From Impatiens glandulifera (taxonomy: Eukaryota; Streptophyta; Magnoliopsida; Ericales; Balsaminaceae), in assembly GCF_907164915.1 (NCBI RefSeq), contig NC_061863.1:43807382-43871381 (forward strand): DNA of 64,000 nt, in the 5' to 3' direction. The notes under the pieces were generated by a model. It saw only the letters and a list, made by a program, of their open reading frames with translations, was not told where the DNA came from and searched no databases. Shown piece after piece: positions 1-11,956 of the stretch. Position numbers and translations under genes: made by a program. Within the stretch, counting starts at the first letter, position 1; each line of letters starts with the position of its first letter.

Positions 1-934
1 ACGTACCGTTGAAGCGACAATCAATAATGTATGCAACTACAATGGTTGGTTTTACTACTCTTGTGATGATTGTCGCAGAAAAGTAACGCTCGAGGGCGAT
101 GTTTTTTTTTGCAACTCATGTGTTAAAGTTACAAAAAATCCTACTCCAAGGTGTTTATTTTTGTCTCTTTGATCATTAACAAATTATATTCATATATTTA
201 ATTATAACTATTTTGTTTTTTCATTAAATATTTTGTATCTATTTTAGATATAAATTAGAGATTGAGGTTGGTGACGAGTCAGGAGCTGCACTATTTGTGC
301 TTTTTGATAGAGTTGTAACTAAGTTAGTTAATCTAACTATTTCAGATTTGTTACAATTACATCCGAGTTGTGACAAAGATTTACCATTGCCGTTATCATC
401 AATGTCATCGCGAAAACTTGTGTTCCAAGTTAAAATTACTGATTACAACCTCAAGAAAAAATCACACAATTTTACAATTATAAAAGTGTTTGATCCAAGT
501 CAATCACTCATTACTCAACAGGTAAACATATTTTGGATATCTTTATGCTCAACTTTGAAACGTGTTTTATATATTAAATTAAATTTTGTTAAGGGAGGAG
601 CATCAATTTCAGAAAAAATTGTTAAAGAGGTACTTTTTCAATTTTTTTATCAAATAAATTTTTTTTTAATCTATTTTAATGTCTTATTTAGATATTTGAA
701 AAGTTTATATATATTTGATTAAATTTTATTAGGAAGGATCATCAATTTCAAACAAAGCTGTTAAAGAGGTACTTTTTCAATTTTTTGTGATCAAATAAAT
801 TGTTTTTTTTATTATCTATTTTAATGTCTTATTTAAGTTTTTGAAATGTGTTTTATATGTTAATTAAATTTTATTAGGGAGGAGCAACAAACAAAGTTGT
901 TGAAGAGATAGGACAAAAAAGACAAAAAATTTAG
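1..934 (+). CDS. RPA70-like DNA-binding protein, C-terminal part (5' partial)
   Basis: This is the C-terminal single-stranded-DNA-binding OB domain of the replication protein A large subunit (Rep_fac-A_C family), probably Helitron-borne. Proposed exons are 1-150, 248-521, 594-629, 733-768 and 878-934, each bounded by GT/AG and joining in frame. Exon 1 reads in frame 2 and shows the zinc-ribbon half-sites YYSCDDC and CNSC. Exon 2 continues with YKLEIEVGDESG and FVLFDR, typical of RPA1. Three very short exons then encode GGASISEKIVKE, EGSSISNKAVKE and GGATNKVVEE before a lysine-rich tail ending at a TAG. There is no internal stop in the spliced model. The N-terminal part lies outside the window. 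It could instead be a host RPA1 paralogue, but the Helitron end downstream argues for transposon cargo. Confidence 0.75.
540..934 (+). repeat. Triplicated mini-exon plus intron unit in the RPA-like gene
   Basis: Three consecutive units of about 140 bp each contain an intron with the same landmarks (a T-rich stretch, TTTTAATGTCTTATTTA in copies 2 and 3, ATTAAATTTT(A/G)TTA(A)G acceptor) and a 36-bp or longer exon. Exon starts lie at 594, 733 and 878, so the spacing is 139 and 145 bp. The first two exons end in AAAGAG|GTACTTTTTC. Exon length 36 keeps the frame, so each duplication adds 12 codons. Confidence 0.8.
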
Positions 935-1358
935 TTTTTATTTTTTATTTTACAAGTTTTTAATTTCATTTTATGGAAGTTGTTTTTTTATTAGTATACA
1001 TTATTAACTATTATTATAATATAGGATATCTTAAATTATACTAGAGTTATACATTTTTTTTTTTTTATGAATGTTTGTTTAATATTGTGTTAACTTAAAT
1101 TTTTATTTTGCTTTCAATAATTTAAATTAAATCAAGCCTTTTGGTTTGTATTGTATTATTATTATTTTCAGTTTTAATCAATCATTCTTTTTTCTCACAT
1201 CATGTATATATTTCATAATTAATTTTATATAAATATATTTTTCCTTACATAATTTTTCCACAATTATTTATATATTATTTGTTTATTATTTATTTTTATA
1301 CAATTTACTTATATTATGAAACAATTAATAATAATTTTTTTTCTATTTTTTTCTCTAA

Positions 1359-1391
<33 letters not shown>

Positions 1392-1461
1392 TTTCTCTCC
1401 ATATAAATATATTCTCTTTTATTAAATTAAATATTTTATAAAAATTTCGTTTATATTTTTC

Positions 1462-1488
1462 CCGTACAACGTAGGGTTTCATACTAGT
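1462..1488 (+). other. Helitron 3' terminal hairpin and CTAG end
   Basis: CCCGTACAACGTAGGG forms a stem of CCC/GGG and TAC/GTA with one bulged G. Seven bases later comes CTAG followed by T. This resembles the hairpin plus CTRR end of plant Helitrons, where the GC-rich hairpin serves as the replication stop. Confidence 0.75.
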
Positions 1489-4400
1489 TAAATTAATTAT
1501 TGTGCATACGGACGGGTTCATTCAATCATAATCTGTTTCATCTTCATCTTTCTCTCCTTTGAAACAATCATTTCCTTTTTCATCTTTCTCTGATTTGAAC
1601 CTCAAAATCCATTACTCTATTACTCTTTGTAGATGATATTGTATAATCAAAATCATACAATTTCTCGTCCGATCTCTTATTGTCCGATCGATTGTCATCT
1701 GTTGTCGCCGCCACAGTGAAAAGGACAATAACCTTGAGCTCTCCATCTCTGACGAGAATGAATAGGTTTACTCTTCTCTCTATTTATCTCTTATTAGGTT
1801 TTGATTGATTAGATCTATTATGAGGTTCGCACAGAGACGGTAGGGTTTAAAATGGTGGTTGCCCTGTTTTTTGAGAAGACCATCTTTCTGATTATTTTAT
1901 TATAATCTTCTTGTTGTTAGGTCTGTTTCTTTGTTTTGACTTTTGTGAAACAATTCCATAGAATTTCTACATATTTGAATCTTTAACGTATGTAAAACAC
2001 TGTTTCAATGGAATTATGGTTACCCATAGAATTTGTTTCTTTCGTGGTTGTTGATGATTAATTCTATCTTCTTGCATTGTTTGCATCTTACTGCTTGAAG
2101 AAAATAAACATGTATTGCTTCAATTGATGTTTAATCTTTTCATATAGGCAATAGCTTGATGTTTAACAATTGATTTATCTAGAAACTTGTCCCAGGGTTC
2201 ATTGTGCAACTTCACTATGTCATTTAAAAAAAAGATTTCTGAAACAAATCCAAATGTTAGCACTTTAACTCAATTGAATCAAAATATAGCAAATTGAATC
2301 AAAAGATAGCAGGAAGATGTTCATTGTTCTTGTCTTGGGTTGCTTTGTCTATTGAATTGTCTTACTTTCATAATTCTACTTGTTGAATACTCTGGTTTGC
2401 TTATTTTATACAATCACTGATGTATTTGTTCATCTCATGTACATTCATTATCTAAAGAAGAACACGTTTAGGGTGTGCTTAGAATGACACTAATCAATAA
2501 TATTCATTCAGAGATTCAAAAGGCTTGGAGTTACAATAATCAATAATCAATTCACAACTTGTAGTTACAATATATTAATATCTTCATCTACATTAAGAAA
2601 CAGACTTACTTATCTCTTGTATGGTTGAATATCACATATTTTTTTATTAATGTTTCATATTTTTCATTCAATAATCAATTCTAAACAAATACTTAAAGAC
2701 TTAAAAAGTCAATTCTACATGAATATATTAATATTTTTTCGCAACTTGTAGTTAAACTATATTAATATAGAAAGATATGCAGAACTGTTAAGTCTAATAT
2801 AAGTCTCTACAGTTTGATAGACCAAAACTTCTACTTCTGGTTTTTGTGCAAGACTAAGTTTGGTTAAGTTTTAGTTGTCTTTCTAAGGGTCAAAGTTATA
2901 TAATACTGAGGATTTACATGTTTCTTTGGGTTATTTTATATCTATGTCCCCTTTTTAGCCAGATACTGAAATTCTTAAACATGATTGATGTTCTGCTTCT
3001 TTTTAGTAATCAATACTAAGAAACATTACAGTCTTTTCTACAATGGATTTTTGCTCCTATTACTTTTCGTGGATTGAGAAGTAGCTGTAATATTCTTCAT
3101 TATTAAATTTTAGAGGATTTTTTCTTTACACAAGATTTTTTTCCTTCTATTTTCAATAGCAGGAAACAGCTGCTCCTCATGAAGAATTAAAAAACTAGTG
3201 GAGGCTAAGATTTCTCTTCGGCAAAGTAACTTGAATCCTGAAAGACCTAGTTAGATATTTCAAATGAAATGTTACTACATATATATGCTGTTTTATTTTG
3301 TCAGTGTATTCCTTTTAAAATATCAATAAACATGACTAGTTTATTATCATCTGTTTATACCCTTCGACCACACAATTCGACTCGAAGCAGGTGATTCTCT
3401 AGTGGATTTTAGAGAGATAATATGGTCATATGTACTGGGAAAGTGCTAAGCTATTGTACTCATCTGGAATGCTAAGTCACATACCAGTCCTAGCTAGTTC
3501 TTTCAGTTTGTTGGGTTTTTATTCATATTATATGTCTCTTTCCATTCAACATGTCTAGTGTTAAGTGGATGACTTTACACTTTTTACCCGGACTTTGATT
3601 TGTTAGACCACATGAGATGTAGAAACTCGAGACATGTGAATGGATTTAGCAGTTTTGTGTTTCTATTTTTCAATTCCACATACATTATCTTATGGATTAT
3701 TGACGATCTACTTAAAGACTCAAAAAGTCCATTCTATTGGAATTATATTTGACTGTCACATATGGATTGTTAACTTTTGTGAGCTCTAATACAATATTGA
3801 TTTTGGTTGAGTTTTCTCTCACAATGTTACATTTCCTATTCTATGTTTACTGTTTTGCATATTGAGGTACAATTGTAAGTTCACATTGTCATGCTACTTG
3901 TTCTTTTGACTTTTCTTTCTTTTTGTATATACATGCTTTATTTATATTTCCCTTAAAGAAGCTGGAGTGTTCATAATGAGACATCTAACTACTTTCATGA
4001 CATGAACAGACACCTCCTGCAGTTCATGTTAATGCTGCAGAAACATTATGTGTGCTATAACTCGTAGTTCCCATCAGCCATGACAACTAAACTCTAGAGT
4101 CAAAGGTTTATGATATATGAGAGTTATTTTCCCTCTTGGAATGTGAATGTTTAGTCTCTCTGGTTTGTGTTGATCATCAGTTTGTATTTCTTTGTTGGAT
4201 CCAAGATATCTTATTCCTCTCCTGTGTTACGAAGTCAGCACATATACGAGTCTTCAACATCTGTGAATTCCGAGATAGTCAATGCAATACTGCCCAAATT
4301 GGTAGGCAATCTTGTTATCTTAAATTGATGAATCTTATATCTAGCAATATGATTTTATCTGGTTTGGTTGTATGCATTGGTTGTTTAGAACTTCAAAGAG

Positions 4401-5680
4401 CATGAGATGCTTTATGTGTAATGTGAACTTTAGTTTCTAGATTTATTGATACAAAACTTGTAGTTACAATATATTAATATCTTCATCTATATTAAAACAT
4501 ACTTATTTTTTGTATAGTTGGATATCACATATTTTTTTTTTATTAATGTTTCATATAATTTCATTCAATAATCAATTCTAAGCAAAGACTTAAAAAGTCC
4601 ATTCTGCTGGAATATATTAATATTTTTTCACAACTTGTAGTTAGAATATATTAATAACCCTCTTTATTCTTATCGATCATTGACGATCTACTTATAGACT
4701 CAAAAAGTCCATTCCGTTAGAATTATATTTGACTGTCACATATGGATTGTTAACTTTTCTAAGCTCTAATACAAAATTGATTTTGGTTGAGTTGTATCTC
4801 ACATCGTTACATTTCCTATTCTATGTTTAATGTTTTGCATATTGAGGTGCAGTTGTAAGTTCACATTGTCATGTTGCTTGTTCTTTTGACTTTTCTTTCT
4901 TTTTGTATATACATGCTTTATTTATATTTCCCTTAAAGAAGCTAATATGTTCATAATGAGACATCTAACTACTTTCATGATATGAACAGACACCTCTTGA
5001 TGTTTATGCTAATGCTGCAGAAACATTATGTGTGCTATAACTCGTAGTTCCCATCATCCTTGGAAACTAAACTCTCGAGTCAAATGTTTATGATATATGA
5101 GAGCTATTTTCCTTCTTGGAATGTGAATGTTTAGTCTCACTAGTTTGTGTTGATCATCAATTTGTATTTTTTGTTTGACCCAAGATATCTTATTCCTCTC
5201 CTTTGTTACGAAATCTTCACATATACGAGTCTTTAACACCCATTAATTCCGGGACAGTCAATGCAATACTGTCCAAACTTTGTAGGCCATCTTGTTTATC
5301 TTAAATTGCTGAAGCTTAATTCTAGCGATATGATTTTATCTGGTTTTGTTGTATGCATTGGTTTATTAGAACTTCAAAGAGCATGAGATGCTTTGTGTGT
5401 AATGTGAACTTTAGTTTATGAATTTATTGATACAAAACTTGTAGTTACAATATATTAATATCTTCATCTACATTAAAAACAGACTTATCTTTTGTATAGT
5501 TGGATATCACATATTTTTTATTAATGCTTCATATGTTTAAATTTGTGCAGACAAAAAATTATGAGAGAAAACTGTGCTTCAATGTATAACAAAACTTTGC
5601 CAAATCGTCGAGGTTTAACATGTGAGTTTTTCAAAGGGGTGGAATAGTTTATAAAGTTTGCTACAAGCAAGATTGAATTC
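1489..5680. other. Non-coding stretch between Helitron and CACTA coding region
   Basis: No credible gene is visible. 1500-1900 is pyrimidine-rich and leader-like; 1900-3650 is T-rich, intron-like sequence. 3701-5540 is a tandem duplication listed separately. The small ORF at 4136-4405 lies in copy 1 and is not kept open in copy 2, so it is not treated as a gene. The stretch may be the 5' untranslated and intron region of the CACTA element, but no CACTA 5' terminus (CACTACAAAA) was found here. Confidence 0.5.
3701..5540 (+). repeat. 980-bp tandem duplication
   Basis: TGACGATCTACTTA occurs at 3701 and 4681. The following sequence matches over nearly the whole unit: TTTGACTGTCACATATGGAT, TTCCTATTCTATGTTTA, ACTTGTAGTTACAATATATT at 4456 and 5437. 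A third, shorter and more diverged piece (about 2557-2760) shares the ACTTGTAGTTACAATATATT block. Copies 1 and 2 differ by scattered substitutions and small indels. Confidence 0.85.
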
Positions 5681-8328
5681 ATGGATGGTGATAAAATTCG
5701 ATGTCCATGTATAAAATGTGAGAACTGTAAATATAATGATGTGGAATCTTATAGAGATCATCTTTATCGATGTGGTTTCGTTAAGAATTACTATACGTGG
5801 ACATCTCATGGGGAACCACTGTCTCACAATGAACCAAAATCAATGGTTGTCGATGTTAATCCATTTTGTAAAATGATCTTCAATGTTGCTACCAGTTATA
5901 ATCCCCCCACAAAATGAAGGAACAAGTTTTTCTTCACACGTTCATTTTAATGATTACGTTGAAGAAGACGATACATTTTGGGATGTTCTGAAAGCTGCAG
6001 ATGAACCTCTTTGGTATGGTCACCAGAATGAGACCAAACTTTCTACGACGACAAGAATTTTAAGTTTTAAAACAGATTGCAATCTATCTGAAACTGCAGT
6101 GAATGAAATGATTGTTATGATGAACGATTTTATGTCACATGATAATAATTTTCCAGGTAATTATTATTGCACAAAGAAGTTACTTAAGAATTTGGATTTG
6201 CCGGTTATAAAGATTGATGCGTGTAGTGAAGGGTGCATGCTTTTTTGGAGAGATGATAATCCAGATGAACAATGTAAAGATACAAACAAAATCGAGGGAG
6301 ATCTAAAAAGAGAAAGTCTTATAAACAATTAATATATTTTTCTTTGACGCCAAAGTCGCAGAGGCTATACGCATCAGATGTAACATCACAACACATGACG
6401 TGGCATGCACGACATGAAACCGAAGAAGATATGATGTGTCATCCATTAGATGGAGATGCATGGAAATCATTTGATCGTGCATATCCAAATTTTACAGCAG
6501 AACACCGAAACATTCGATTAGGACTCTATGCCGATGGATTTGCACCTTTTAATATATCAGGGAAGAAATATTCATGTTGGCCGGTAATTGTGACCCCATA
6601 CAATCTCCCACCTGGTATGTGTATGAAGACACCCTACCTTTTTCTTTCTTTAATTGTGCCCGGGCCTGCGAATCCAAAGAATAATATTGACATATATATG
6701 AAACCATTGGTAGAAGAGTGAAAACAACTGTGGATTGAAGGTGTTTCAACATATGACATCTCAAGCCGACGAACATTCAATATGCGAGCATCTCTTCTTT
6801 GGACAATTAATGACTTTCCAGCATATGCAATGTTATCAGGTTGGAGTACTTACAGTATTGATGGATGTCCGATTTGTATGAAACGTTCAAAATCATTTAG
6901 ACTTAAGTTTGGTAAAAAAACCGTGTTACTTTGATTCTCACAAACAATTTTTACCGGAGCAACATCAGATTAGACGAGATACAAAAAACTTCATCAAAGA
7001 CCGAATTGAGATGTCACCTCCTCTCCAAAGGCTAATCGATGATGAAATATTGTCGAATGTTCGTGATTTTCCCACTACTATGGAAAATCCTTTAGGCACA
7101 CCTGTAGGTTTTGGTGTCCTGCATAAGTGGAAAAAAAGAAGTATTTTTTGGGAGCTTCCTTATTGGAGTCAATCTCTCCTTCGTCATAACCTTGATGTGA
7201 TGCATATAGAGAAAAATGTTTTTGATAACATCATCAATACTGTGATGAATTTGAAAGGAAATACAAAAGACAATGTCAATGCGAGAAAAGACTTGTTCCT
7301 ACATTGCAATCGCCCCACATTGCATGTTAAACCTCAGAGCAATGGTCCCAAACCAAAATCGGTTTACTCGTTGACGAAAGAAGAAAATCGAATGACGCTT
7401 GAATGACTTAAAATTTTGAAATTTCCACATGGTTTTGTTTCAAACATTGCAAGATGCATTGATTTTAATGAATGCAAGTTGACTGGGTTAAAAAGTCATG
7501 ATTGTCATATCTTCATGGAACGATTAATTCCAATTGTTTTGAGAAGATTACTATCAAGGTATGTGTGGGGCGCGTTGACAGATTTAAGTAATTTCTTTCA
7601 TGATCTTTGCTCCATAACGTTGAGTATTTCAAACATTGAAAAATTGGAAGTTGATATTCCAATATTCTTTGCAACTTAGAAAAAATATTTCCTCCATCTT
7701 TTTTCGATTCAATGGAGCATCTTTTGCTACATCTTCCTCATGAAGCTAAAGTTGGAGGTCATGTTCAATATAGATGAATGTATCCATTTGAAAGGTATAA
7801 AATATTTATATTTAAATAATATATTATTGATATTTTCTAATATTTTTATTTTGCAGGTTTTTACATCATTTAAAGAAAAAGGTGAAAAATAAAGCAAAAA
7901 TGGAAGCCTCATTGTAATGCTTATCTTGCTGAAGAAATCTTCACATTTGCATCATATTTTTTTGAACCACACTTGAGTTAGAAAAGGAGAAGACCACAAA
8001 GAAATGCGGAAGGGCCAATTAACATTTTTATCCCACCACATTCTATTTTTAATTATCTTGGACGTCCAAGTGGATGAAGAACATGAAGCTATCCATACAT
8101 ATGTTCTATTAAATTGCCCTGAAGTTGATCCATATTACATGTAAGTTCATTATATGTTAATTTTTTTAATTTAATAACTAAAAAAAATAACTAATATATT
8201 ATAATTTATAGGTTATATTGTTCTCTTCAAGCACAACATACAATTGATGTGAATTTTGCATCGTGGTTTCGTGCTTATGTGAGATATTTAAAGTTATGAA
8301 TTCTTTATTAGTTACAATACATCTAATT

Positions 8329-8392
<64 letters not shown>

Positions 8393-9124
8393 TACTATTT
8401 ATTCAATTTCAGATTCTAAAAGATCATGTTATTGTCGCAGAAAGGGGACTACTTTATTACCTAGCATGGGGGCCCAATAAATCATCAATGAGTTGGCCTA
8501 TATATTTCATTAAGTTTTGTTTGGCATACCCGAGAATATGGTTCATCAAAATCTACCATGAATAGTGGAGTATGTGTACATGCTAATAATGATTTCTATG
8601 ATTTTCTAGATGAAATTATTGAAGTAGAGTATTTAGTTCAACATTTTCGGGTGGTGTTATTTAAATACTATTGGTTTCACCCGATTAGAGGAGTCAATGT
8701 TCACAAAAAATATAAGTTAGTTGACGTAAATCCTAATTAGGCATACAATAAATATCAGCCCTTCATGTTAGCGCAACAAGCAGTTCAAGTGTATTATTCA
8801 CCTTATCCAAGTTATATGAGAGACAACACGGAATGGTGGGCTATTTGCAAAACAAAAGCTAGAACAAAAGTTGAGGAATGTTGGATCGAAAAAGCATACC
8901 AACAAGATGAGATGACAATTTCATTGGACATTCAAATTTATGATATTACAGAGTTGTGTGATTTTGATGGTGTTGATGATGGTGATGAGGGAACTGATGA
9001 TTTGATCAATAATTTAAATGAAGAATTTCAATCTAGTGGTAGTGAAGACGACACTGAAGACGAAACTAAAGATGATACTGAAGACGACACTGAAGATTAT
9101 ACTGAAGACGATAGTGAAGATTGA
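5681..9124 (+). pseudogene. TNP2-like CACTA transposase, broken by frameshifts and stops
   Basis: Pieces of the plant En/Spm transposase TNP2 follow in order. 5681-5917 is the transposase-associated zinc domain (RCPCIKCEN). 5883-6332 and 6344-6721 are the Transposase_21 core (KLSTTTRILSFKTDCNLSE, then LYADGFAPF). 6722-7406 continues it (TINDFPAYAMLSGWSTY, RHNLDVMHIEKNV). 7416-7679 is DUF4218 (KSHDCHIFMERLIPI). 8558-8740 is DUF4216 (NSGVCVHANNDFYD, FKYYWFHP). The end is an acidic Asp/Glu/Thr repeat. Damage includes a frameshift at the C run near 5905, one near 6325, an in-frame TGA at about 6719, a frameshift in the A run near 6912 and a TGA at about 7404. An (AT)n tract sits in a probable intron. 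It is not functional as it stands. Confidence 0.9.
8331..8389. repeat. (AT)n microsatellite
   Basis: Uninterrupted AT dinucleotides over about 59 bp, within a probable intron of the TNP2 pseudogene. It creates a false tyrosine/isoleucine ORF. Confidence 0.97.
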
Positions 9125-9665
9125 AGACACTAATGGCAGGTATAAGAATTTGGTAATATGAATGTGTATGATTTTTAAGTAAAATTATATATTTCTTTTG
9201 TGTTTTTAATTGTGTAAATTGCATTGGATTTGATGTAAAAAAAAGATGGACAATCGAGTTGGTTATGTGAAACATTGTGGAGGAAGGTAAAAATAATTTT
9301 TTTTTTATTAATTTTAATGATTAAAATGATGTTATTAATTTATTGGTTAATTATAACTTGTATTTGATAGGGACAATAAATACGTTAGTCAAAATTGAAG
9401 ACACAAACCGTAGGTATAACAGCTTGGTAAGATTAATGTGTCTTTTTTAGGTAATCTTGTATATTTTTTGTGTTTTTTATTGCGTAGATTGCATCGGATT
9501 GGATGTAAAAAAAAGATGGACAACTGAGCTGGTTCATTAGCATCATGAGTTATGTGGTATATTTTGGAGGAAGGTAAAACAAATAGTCTTATTAATTGTT
9601 ACGGTAACAAATGAGGTTATTAAATTATTTGTTAATTATAACTTATATTTGCTAGGGAAGAGATT
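9123..9665 (+). repeat. Tandem duplication of about 274 bp downstream of TNP2
   Basis: GAAGACAC begins at 9123 and again at 9397. Each copy then shows AGGTATAA, a TGTGTTTTT(A)ATTG block, GATGTAAAAAAAAGATGGAC, GGAGGAAGGTAAAA and TTAATTATAACTT(G/A)TATTTG. The copies differ by substitutions and a roughly 25-bp insertion. It may represent duplicated 3' exon and intron sequence of the transposase gene. Confidence 0.8.
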
Positions 9666-11956
9666 GTGATAGTTCAAGAGTTTTGTTCGAGACTACCAAT
9701 TGATCTTAAAGGTTAATTTGAGAGATAATTTATGTTTTTTATGTTTAAAAGATAGATGTTCTTATCTTTTTTTTTTGCACATTTAGTTTTCATTTTTCAT
9801 TTTTGTTTTTTTTGACACAAGGAACATACAAGAATTTCAATTGTCTATGTTAAATTCTTTATCGAAATCATACCCAACCTAATCCATATTTTAATTCATT
9901 GATTGTGCTTTGAATCTAAGTCAGTGTTTGTTATAAGATGTATAGATATAGAAATGTAAATAAACTGTAATGTAAAATATTATTTGTAAGCTTATAAAGG
10001 CTAAAGAAATGTATCTATTTAATTAACTTCAAAATATTTTGTTTGACTTAAAGTCAACATTGATCAAATGAGGAATAAAATTATAACAACAGATCAAGAC
10101 CTTTTTTTATAATAAAGTTTTTTTTTGTTAATTTGATAAGACTAATTATAAACCCTTACTAGACTGTTCTAAACCTAAATTACAGTCTATGAACAAGTAA
10201 AGATAAAAATACATAAAAAGTAATCATTTCTGAATATTGTAGTAAAATAAACCCTTTTAAAGATAAAAATACATAAAAGTAAATTGTAGATGGAGTGAAA
10301 TTAAAATATTTCTGAATATTGCAGTCCCAAATTGAAAACTCCAACAGTGCATCAGTCTTCTCCCTCTATATCTCTGCTTACTCATTTCTGCTGGAAATCA
10401 CTCCGTCCATATCTCTTTCATTTGAAAGCTCGCCGGAAAAAAGTTGAACGTTCATCTATTGAGTTATCCTATCAAGATAATAGGTACGGTTTCGCTCCTC
10501 CTCCTAATCTATATCTTTTTGAAGCATGTTCGTATTCAAACTGTTCATCGTATCGAACGAAGATTGTTGTTGCCGATTTGGAAAACTACTCTACTCTCAT
10601 GGACTGGCGGTTCGTTGATCACTAAAACTAGTTTTCCTTCATTCCTGGAAAGAATAGTATGTAAGGTTTCTCTCCTCTTCCTACTCAATATCTTCTAAAT
10701 TCGAAATACTAAATAATAAGTTTCTCTAGATCAATATTTATGTATTAGTGTTTGTAAAATGAAGACTGATGAGAAGTCACCGATTTCTCAAGTTTCTCTC
10801 ATAGACTACCGGTTCACTTAATTGCTACTACTGATTTTCCTTCCTTCAATCTGGTACGTTTTCACTCTATATCTAGATCTTACTGAAACTGAAGCAAATT
10901 CTTAAAAGTACTATCTATTAATTTCTTAATTTTTTAATGGTTATTGTTCTGTTTTCATTCTCTACTACACTATATTCCTACAACCTTTTCTTTGTTGAGT
11001 CCTGGCCAAACTAAATATGAAATTGACACTTAATTTAGTAAGTTAGAACAACATATTTCATATATACTGGTTGGGTTGTTGAAGATTGTTACTAAAAGAG
11101 CCAATAATTTTTTTTTGTTAAACAGTTACTTTCTTAATCTCTCTATTCTTTAGTTTTCCTTAAAGAAGTTACTTGCATTTTGTTTGCTTTTATGTTAAAT
11201 CTTTAATCTAGATCTTGTATCTGAATTCTTGCTCTGTATGAACTCATATAGCTTCAATCATATTAAAAAAATTATGTACAATTTCAGTTTACTAGCATTT
11301 TATGTTAATGTATAGGTTATTATTTTTGATTACTTGATGGAATTTCAGTTTACTAGCATTTTATGTTTAAGTATTAAATGAACTGTAAAATTCTATTTGT
11401 TATGTTTAGGTTGATATCCTCTCGAAAGATCGGAACAAGGTTGGATATAATTTGAGTGTTCTGAATCTGTTTTATGAATCTCATATTCTATAAACTAGTT
11501 TTGTGTTTATGGGAGCACAAGCACAACCTCATGTGTATCTTGTATGCATCTTCATATTTTCTATTCATTATGTGATGCACTTTTATTCTAATTTATATTA
11601 CACGAGGTTTGATCAAATCAAGTATTATTTATTATTTTCAATCACGGAACTTAGATTTTAGAAATTCTATGTTGTATCTATTATTCTTTAACCATGCTGG
11701 TTTGTTTTTGTTCATTATGCAGGTGTTCAATAAAAAAGGTACAAAATGGTGAAGATTTGTTACATAGGAGATGGTTATGTATATTGGGTCTTAATTTCTT
11801 AATTTGTTTCATGCTTACCATTATGTTTTCATTCTCTACTACACAAACACAAACAACCCACACCATTATTAGTTTCAATAACACTAATTTATTATTATTA
11901 TGGTGTTATCAGAAACTGAAGCAGGTATTGGTGTTGTTTGTTGTCTGTGATTAAGT
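9666..11956. other. CACTA internal non-coding region
   Basis: Mostly AT-rich. 10330-10700 and 10780-10880 contain pyrimidine-rich leader-like sequence with possible short exons. No protein family is recognisable. Its position between the two transposase genes suggests 5' leader and introns of the second gene. The GC-poor small ORFs here show no known domain. Confidence 0.4.

Larger units (their letters stand above)
1..1488 (+). mobile_element. Helitron, 3' portion (left end outside window)
   Basis: The segment carries an RPA70-like gene and, about 550 bp downstream, a Helitron-type 3' terminus: a short hairpin (1462-1477), then a few bases, then CTAG (1485-1488) followed by T at the presumed A^T insertion site. 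Plant Helitrons are known to carry RPA-like genes beside the Rep/helicase gene. The Rep/helicase part and the 5' TC end would lie left of position 1. The hairpin has a bulge, so the terminus is slightly decayed. Confidence 0.7.

Noticed and set aside
4136..4405. 89-codon ORF
   Set aside because: Lies in copy 1 of the 980-bp duplication; copy 2 does not keep the frame and no protein family is recognisable.
8263..8565. 100-codon ORF rich in Tyr-Ile
   Set aside because: Translation of the (AT)n tract; the same applies to ORFs at 40873-41115 and 53697-53947.
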